Shown here piece by piece: positions 7,995-11,096 of a stretch of DNA of 11,096 nucleotides (position 1 is its first letter; each line of letters begins with the position of its first letter). The position numbers and the translations under genes are program-made. The DNA is taken from contig JAOUKW010000105.1 in assembly GCA_029882335.1 (NCBI GenBank), positions 1-11,096 of the forward strand. Reading direction: 5' to 3'. This DNA comes from Candidatus Heimdallarchaeota archaeon. GTDB lineage: Archaea; Asgardarchaeota; Heimdallarchaeia; Heimdallarchaeales; Kariarchaeaceae. The notes under the pieces were generated by a model. It did not search any database. It was not told the DNA's origin and saw nothing but the letters and a program-made list of their open reading frames with translations.

Positions 7995-8693
7995 TAATTC
8001 CTCCTTATTTGCATCTGTTTCTTCTTCTACTCTTCCATTTCTTAGTATAAACACTTTTTGAGCCGCATGTGCAAGTGCAATATCATGTGAAACCATTAGA
8101 ATTGTTTTTCCTGAATTTGCCAACTGTTTAAACAAATCAATTATCTCTTTTCCAGTTTGTGAGTCTAAATTACCTGTTGGTTCATCGGCCAAGATAATGG
8201 TTGGATTATTAGCTAAAGATCTTGCAATGGCTACACGTTGTTGTTGACCTCCTGAAAGTGCATCTGGGAGATGATGTATTCTATCACCCAAGCCTACTGC
8301 TTCCAACAGTTCTTTTCCTCTTTGCTCAACATCGGAACCTCTTTTTCCTGCTAAATTCATGGCAAGTACTACATTTTCCAATGCAGACAGGTTATCAATG
8401 AGATTAAAATCCTGAAAACACCAACCAACTTTATTTCTTCTGATTTCTGTCAATTCATTATCAGTGAGATCAGCTAGCTCACTTTCATCGATATTAACAC
8501 TACCCGAGCTTGCAGGAATTAGTCCTCCAATTATGTTCAACAGTGTCGATTTTCCAGATCCTGATGGACCCATCAATGCAAAAAACTCCGTTTCTCGCAT
8601 TTCCAAATCAATTCCTTTTAAGACATGGTATTCCTCTCCTTTGTCCACATGGAATGATTTATTCAGATTCTTAATTAATAGCGTTGTTTTCAA
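7992..8693 (-). CDS. ABC transporter ATPase 1 (LolD/MacB-type)
   Basis: A 233-residue ATPase of normal length for the LolD/MacB/FtsE class, made of the nucleotide-binding domain alone. Motifs: Walker A GPSGSGKST (42-50), Q-loop Gln94 in WCFQDFNL, signature LSGGQQQR (146-153), Walker B IILADEPTGNLD (166-177) and H-loop His203 in MVSHD. It binds and hydrolyses ATP at the cytoplasmic face to drive the permease encoded next. It is the first gene of the three-gene operon. Its stop overlaps the permease ATG by one base. The start is TTG: a TAG lies in frame three codons upstream, and the protein begins with the usual short beta strand of the family (LLIKNLNKSF). Before the TTG there is only a poor GGTAG, not a proper Shine-Dalgarno site. 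It differs clearly from ATPase 2 in sequence and lacks its tail, so the two are not a recent duplication. Confidence 0.95.
   Translation of the reverse strand: MKTTLLIKNLNKSFHVDKGEEYHVLKGIDLEMRETEFFALMGPSGSGKSTLLNIIGGLIPASSGSVNIDESELADLTDNELTEIRRNKVGWCFQDFNLIDNLSALENVVLAMNLAGKRGSDVEQRGKELLEAVGLGDRIHHLPDALSGGQQQRVAIARSLANNPTIILADEPTGNLDSQTGKEIIDLFKQLANSGKTILMVSHDIALAHAAQKVFILRNGRVEEETDANKEEL
8000..8006 (-). promoter_or_regulatory. strong Shine-Dalgarno site of the permease
   Basis: The minus strand reads AAGGAGG, then seven bases (AATTATA), then ATG. This is a full-strength ribosome-binding site at the standard distance and fixes the permease start at 7992. It lies inside the 3' end of ATPase 1. 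No other start in the window has one as good. Confidence 0.85.
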
Positions 8694-8732
8694 GACAATC
8701 TACCAAATTATTGATATTGATAAAGTAGATAA

Positions 8733-8744
8733 TTTTATATAAAA
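8733..8744 (-). promoter_or_regulatory. TATA-box candidate of the ABC operon
   Basis: TTTTATATAAAA is a perfect 12-bp palindrome whose near edge is 40 bases before the TTG start of ATPase 1. With transcription starting about 25 bases downstream of the box centre, the leader would be roughly 15-20 bases. It is the best archaeal TATA match in the window. Being symmetric, it could also serve the plus strand, but it lies over 200 bases from the MFS start. Confidence 0.45.
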
Positions 8745-8761
8745 AGATTTAGAATACAGAC

Positions 8762-8773
8762 CCTTAATTAAGG
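8762..8773. promoter_or_regulatory. 12-bp palindrome, possible operator
   Basis: CCTTAATTAAGG is a perfect palindrome 17 bases beyond the ABC-side TATA candidate, where an archaeal activator or repressor dimer could bind. A looser inverted match (CCCTTAATT against AAAAAAGGG ending at 8790) surrounds it. No regulator gene sits nearby to support a specific protein. Confidence 0.3.
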
Positions 8774-8920
8774 TTAATTTTAAAAAAGGGCCTATCTTGA
8801 AACATTTTAAACAACTTGTAACTTTCATTTGATCACTAAACTCTGATTGATTTATAGCTTTGTTATTCATTTACTTTTAGTAGTCAATTCATTATACCAT
8901 TCTTGATTAGTATCTTTAGA

Positions 8921-8928
8921 TTAATAAC
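8921..8928 (+). promoter_or_regulatory. candidate TATA box for the MFS gene
   Basis: TTAATAAC lies 27-34 bases before the TTG start, at the distance expected for a leaderless archaeal mRNA. It resembles the TTAATAAG element before the kinase gene. It falls within the near-direct repeat at 8911-8941. Tentative in AT-rich DNA. Confidence 0.25.
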
Positions 8929-8954
8929 TATCTTTCATTAAGTCATAGATTAGA

Positions 8955-10148
8955 TTGGAAAAAAAAACACATTCTAAGCAATCTTATAAATTTTTTTACT
9001 TGATGCAGGTGTTTCTTAGTTTTGGTCAAAATCTAGCATTTCAATTTCTACCCATTTATACTAGAAAACTTGGTGGTACCGAGAGACAAATGGGTTTACT
9101 TACGGCAGTACAAAATGTATTTTCAAATTTATTCAGTCCATATTGGGGAAAGAAATCTGACCAAATGGGTAGACGGATATTTATGGTCTTTGGTGGTTTT
9201 ATTGCGTTTTCATGTGCTATTGCCATGGCATTGGCGAATAATCCGAATCAGATTATCGTAACGGTAGCGGTTAATTCATTTGGGATGTCAATTTTAGTTC
9301 CTGCTTGGTCTGGTGCTATTGCAGATTATACTAAGGGGATGAATAGAGGTTCGTTTATGTCCAAAATAATGGGTATTGGTGCGGGATATGTATCTATTGC
9401 CTTGATTATTTATGCATACTATATACCTAAGTTAAATTTAGATGAAATCTCTCAATATCGGGTAATAATTTGGGCTTCCGCGATAAATTTTGGTTTAGCA
9501 ACTGTTGTATCTGGGTTTATTGTGGATAGAAATGAAAAAGAGAAACGCGAATTTAAACTATTTCTTCCTTTAAAAGATAGCAAATTTAGAAGGTATACGT
9601 TTATTACAATTACTTGGTGGTTTTTTATGAGTTTAGCTTGGAGCTATTTCCCGATACTCATATCCGATGTTGTAAATGCTTCCTCAAGTGAGGTTGCTCT
9701 GATTGGGTTGACTCAAACAATTGTACAATCTATTGTTGGTTATAAATTGGGTAAATATATAGAAAAACTAGGTATGAGGAAAAGTATCATCATTGGTTTG
9801 CTTCCATTTGCTCTAATACCCTTGATATTCTCATTTGCAACTGTTTGGTGGCATTTAATACCTGCTCAGATCATTGCAGGTTTTTCTATTGGTTTTGGTT
9901 TTGCAGCAATGGAAGGTTATATTCTTGAAATTGCAGGAAATCAAAATGCTGGTAGTTATAAAGGAGTTTATCAGGTAATTTGGGGATTTGTTACATTTAT
10001 TGGATCATTTTTAGGGGGTATTCTATTAGAATGGTTAAGCCATTATTTGGGAAATCTTACAGACGCATTACGAATTATGCTTTTTACCGTGTTTTTAGCT
10101 AGATTAGTTGTTAATTTATTTATGATTAAATTGCTACCTGATATATGA
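8955..10148 (+). CDS. major facilitator superfamily transporter
   Basis: A 397-residue membrane protein with about 12 hydrophobic spans in two six-span halves, joined by a charged cytoplasmic loop around residues 190-212 (DRNEKEKREFKLFLPLKDSK). This is the standard MFS_1 size and layout. The family's motif A in the loop between spans 2 and 3 reads WGKKSDQMGRRIFM (64-77), with Asp69 and Arg73/Arg74. A degenerate second copy, GKYIEKLGMRKS (266-277), lies in the matching loop of the second half. MFS proteins move small solutes, often drugs, sugars or metabolites, using ion gradients; the substrate cannot be read from this sequence. The start is TTG: a TAG is in frame three codons upstream, and the first ATG (9003) would remove the charged N-terminus and part of span 1. 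No Shine-Dalgarno site is visible. It is the only plus-strand gene, divergent from the ABC operon and convergent with the GTPase. Confidence 0.9.
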   Translation: MEKKTHSKQSYKFFYLMQVFLSFGQNLAFQFLPIYTRKLGGTERQMGLLTAVQNVFSNLFSPYWGKKSDQMGRRIFMVFGGFIAFSCAIAMALANNPNQIIVTVAVNSFGMSILVPAWSGAIADYTKGMNRGSFMSKIMGIGAGYVSIALIIYAYYIPKLNLDEISQYRVIIWASAINFGLATVVSGFIVDRNEKEKREFKLFLPLKDSKFRRYTFITITWWFFMSLAWSYFPILISDVVNASSSEVALIGLTQTIVQSIVGYKLGKYIEKLGMRKSIIIGLLPFALIPLIFSFATVWWHLIPAQIIAGFSIGFGFAAMEGYILEIAGNQNAGSYKGVYQVIWGFVTFIGSFLGGILLEWLSHYLGNLTDALRIMLFTVFLARLVVNLFMIKLLPDI

Positions 10149-10152
10149 ATTG

Positions 10153-10201
10153 AATATTTTAATTAATATTTTTTATAATAATCTTGAAAATATTATTTTT
10201 T
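10153..10201 (+). terminator. T-rich terminator of the MFS gene inside the convergent GTPase gene
   Basis: Just after the MFS stop are two T6 runs (10169-10174 and 10196-10201) in very AT-rich DNA, preceded by an AATATT-TTAATT-AATATT inverted repeat (10153-10170). This suits factor-independent archaeal termination on T tracts. Most of it overlaps the last codons of the GTPase gene, which runs the other way. Confidence 0.4.
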
Positions 10202-11096
10202 AATTCCAATAACATGCTTTCTAACTCATTGTGTTGATTATCGTCTAACTTATGGTGTGAAGATGCTGATGTTAGCTCTAATTCATTATTTTCTAAGAAT
10301 CTAACAAATTTATTCATAGAAGAATGTAAATATCCATCTAGTATATCTTTTGACTGGGCAACAAGGTCTTTTATATCTCGTGAAGCACAAAATCCCATCA
10401 TAAATAGAGATTTGCTACCTCTTGCCTCCGGATTATCAATTACAAAGGCAACATAATGGAAATTACTTTTTGGCTCTACCCATGGAGCATCACCTATTAC
10501 TTGAGTATCAGATACAATATCTTCAAAGTCAAGGACAGAGGTCAGTTTTATTGCTGAGCTAAATTCATGATCCGAGTAACCCTCTCTACCTGATGGTGAC
10601 TTTGATAGAATAAATGGTCCCATATGATCACTAAAACCGAGTATATAACTCGCAGGTATGAAGCTATTGATGTCATAATTGCTCTTATTCTCTGATTTTC
10701 TTTTATTTAATTCCTGTTTTTGCCAATTGATGATTTGACTAACTAGGAAGTTAAAGGATTCATTTATTTGTGTACCTGTTTTTGCACTTGTTCTTCCTGA
10801 AAAAATTGGAAATTCATCCCTATATTTTTCTCTCAACGCATTTACTTTTTCTTCTTGTAATTGCTCTGAGATTATTGGATTTTCCATATCTATTTTATTT
10901 CCAATTATTAGAATTGGTCCCTTGAGTTTTCTATCAATAGAACTGTATTTCATTACCCAATCTTCAATGGAATCAAAGGTTACCGGGTTATTAACATCAT
11001 ATACTACAATGGCACCTGCAGAACCTCGATAATATTGAGGATGTACACTGTGGTATTCTTCTTGACCTGCTAAATCCCATATACTACAGTGTACAT
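10159..11096 (-). CDS. Ras-superfamily small GTPase with C-terminal longin-like extension, N-terminus outside window
   Basis: The gene runs in from beyond the right edge. The frame is open from 11094, so 311 residues are visible and the gene is longer than a start at 10953 would imply. Seen near the edge: G3/switch II as WDLAGQEEYHSVHPQYYRGS, with Asp7 and catalytic Gln11 of the visible part; then IVVYDV, G4 NKID (66-69) and G5 TSAKTG (102-107). The P-loop (G1) and G2 should lie in about 55-60 missing residues. The G domain is Rab/Arf/Ras-like, a hallmark of Asgard archaea and eukaryotes. After it comes a charged linker (about 120-145), then about 130 residues (visible 147-277, starting near ASYILGFSDHMGPFIL) of mixed strands and helices that resemble a longin-type fold (inference), and a C-terminal amphipathic helix. 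There is no CaaX prenylation motif; the protein ends KNIN. GTP-switch role firm, target process unknown. Confidence 0.9.
   Translation of the reverse strand, partial: VHCSIWDLAGQEEYHSVHPQYYRGSAGAIVVYDVNNPVTFDSIEDWVMKYSSIDRKLKGPILIIGNKIDMENPIISEQLQEEKVNALREKYRDEFPIFSGRTSAKTGTQINESFNFLVSQIINWQKQELNKRKSENKSNYDINSFIPASYILGFSDHMGPFILSKSPSGREGYSDHEFSSAIKLTSVLDFEDIVSDTQVIGDAPWVEPKSNFHYVAFVIDNPEARGSKSLFMMGFCASRDIKDLVAQSKDILDGYLHSSMNKFVRFLENNELELTSASSHHKLDDNQHNELESMLLELKNNIFKIIIKNIN

Larger units (their letters stand above)
8694..8954. other. divergent intergenic region between ABC operon and MFS gene
   Basis: This 261-bp region separates two divergently transcribed units and contains no convincing gene on either strand. 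It holds a TATA-like palindrome near the ABC side, a second palindrome at 8762-8773, a G-rich patch (AAAAAAGGGCC, 8782-8792) and a near-direct repeat (TATCTTT-AG-ATTAA at 8911-8924 and TATCTTT-C-ATTAA at 8929-8941) before the MFS start. It probably carries both promoters and one or more operator sites. Confidence 0.6.

Noticed and set aside
4104..8693. A mobile or defence island built around the ABC genes
   Set aside because: No transposase, integrase, nuclease or terminal repeats are present, and the base composition looks the same as that of the flanking genes.
8464..8742. 92-codon plus-strand open frame reaching into the divergent intergenic region
   Set aside because: Most of it is antisense to the ATPase 1 Walker A region; the remaining tail shows no domain, and the region is better explained as promoter DNA.
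8743..8954. Possible tRNA, small RNA or CRISPR repeat in the divergent intergenic region
   Set aside because: I see no cloverleaf, no GC-rich stem and no regularly spaced repeat; only short palindromes and a two-copy imperfect repeat.
10159..10953. Reading the GTPase gene as a complete 264-residue protein starting at 10953
   Set aside because: The same frame is open to the right edge and encodes the G3 motif WDLAGQE, so the Met at 10953 is internal and the gene is truncated by the window.

Overview
The window most likely comes from an Asgard (Promethearchaeota) archaeon, possibly a Heimdallarchaeia-like lineage; this is an inference. The strongest clue is the gene at the right edge, a Ras/Rab/Arf-type small GTPase with a eukaryote-like switch II motif (WDLAGQE), a G4 NKID and a G5 SAK, fused to a long C-terminal extension. 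AT-rich DNA, T-rich transcript ends without clear hairpins and TATA-like boxes also fit an archaeon. The PAS/GAF hybrid histidine kinase and the MacB/FtsX-type ABC transporter are families shared with bacteria. No rRNA, tRNA, CRISPR array, insertion sequence or integrase was seen.

Layout from left to right. On the minus strand lie a MOSC-domain protein cut by the left edge (1-435), a soluble hybrid histidine kinase with two PAS domains and a C-terminal receiver (502-2913), and a Kv-beta/YghZ-like aldo/keto reductase (3048-4040). Next is a three-gene minus-strand ABC operon, transcribed right to left: ATPase 1 (7992-8693), a 966-residue permease with 10 predicted membrane spans and two FtsX-like halves (5092-7992), and ATPase 2 (4104-5090), which carries an extra C-terminal beta-type segment and a zinc ribbon. 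A 261-bp divergent intergenic region holds a strong TATA-like palindrome and a second 12-bp palindrome. The plus-strand gene is a 12-span MFS transporter (8955-10148). It converges, with only 10 bp between stop codons, on the small GTPase gene (10159 to beyond the right edge).

How the genes work together. The three ABC genes are coupled (a 1-base stop/start overlap, then a 1-base gap) and should form one MacB/LolCDE-type machine. Such systems act on extracytoplasmic lipids, lipoproteins or peptides rather than performing classical import. The unusual point is two different complete ATPases for one duplicated permease, which suggests one ATPase per permease half. The kinase, reductase, MOSC protein, MFS transporter and GTPase have no evident pathway link to it.

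A translation pattern stands out. The four genes that appear to begin transcripts (kinase, reductase, ATPase 1, MFS) start with TTG or GTG and lack a Shine-Dalgarno site. The two internal operon genes start with ATG and have purine-rich ribosome-binding sites, the permease's being a full AAGGAGG. This matches the archaeal mix of leaderless or short-leader first cistrons and SD-led internal cistrons.
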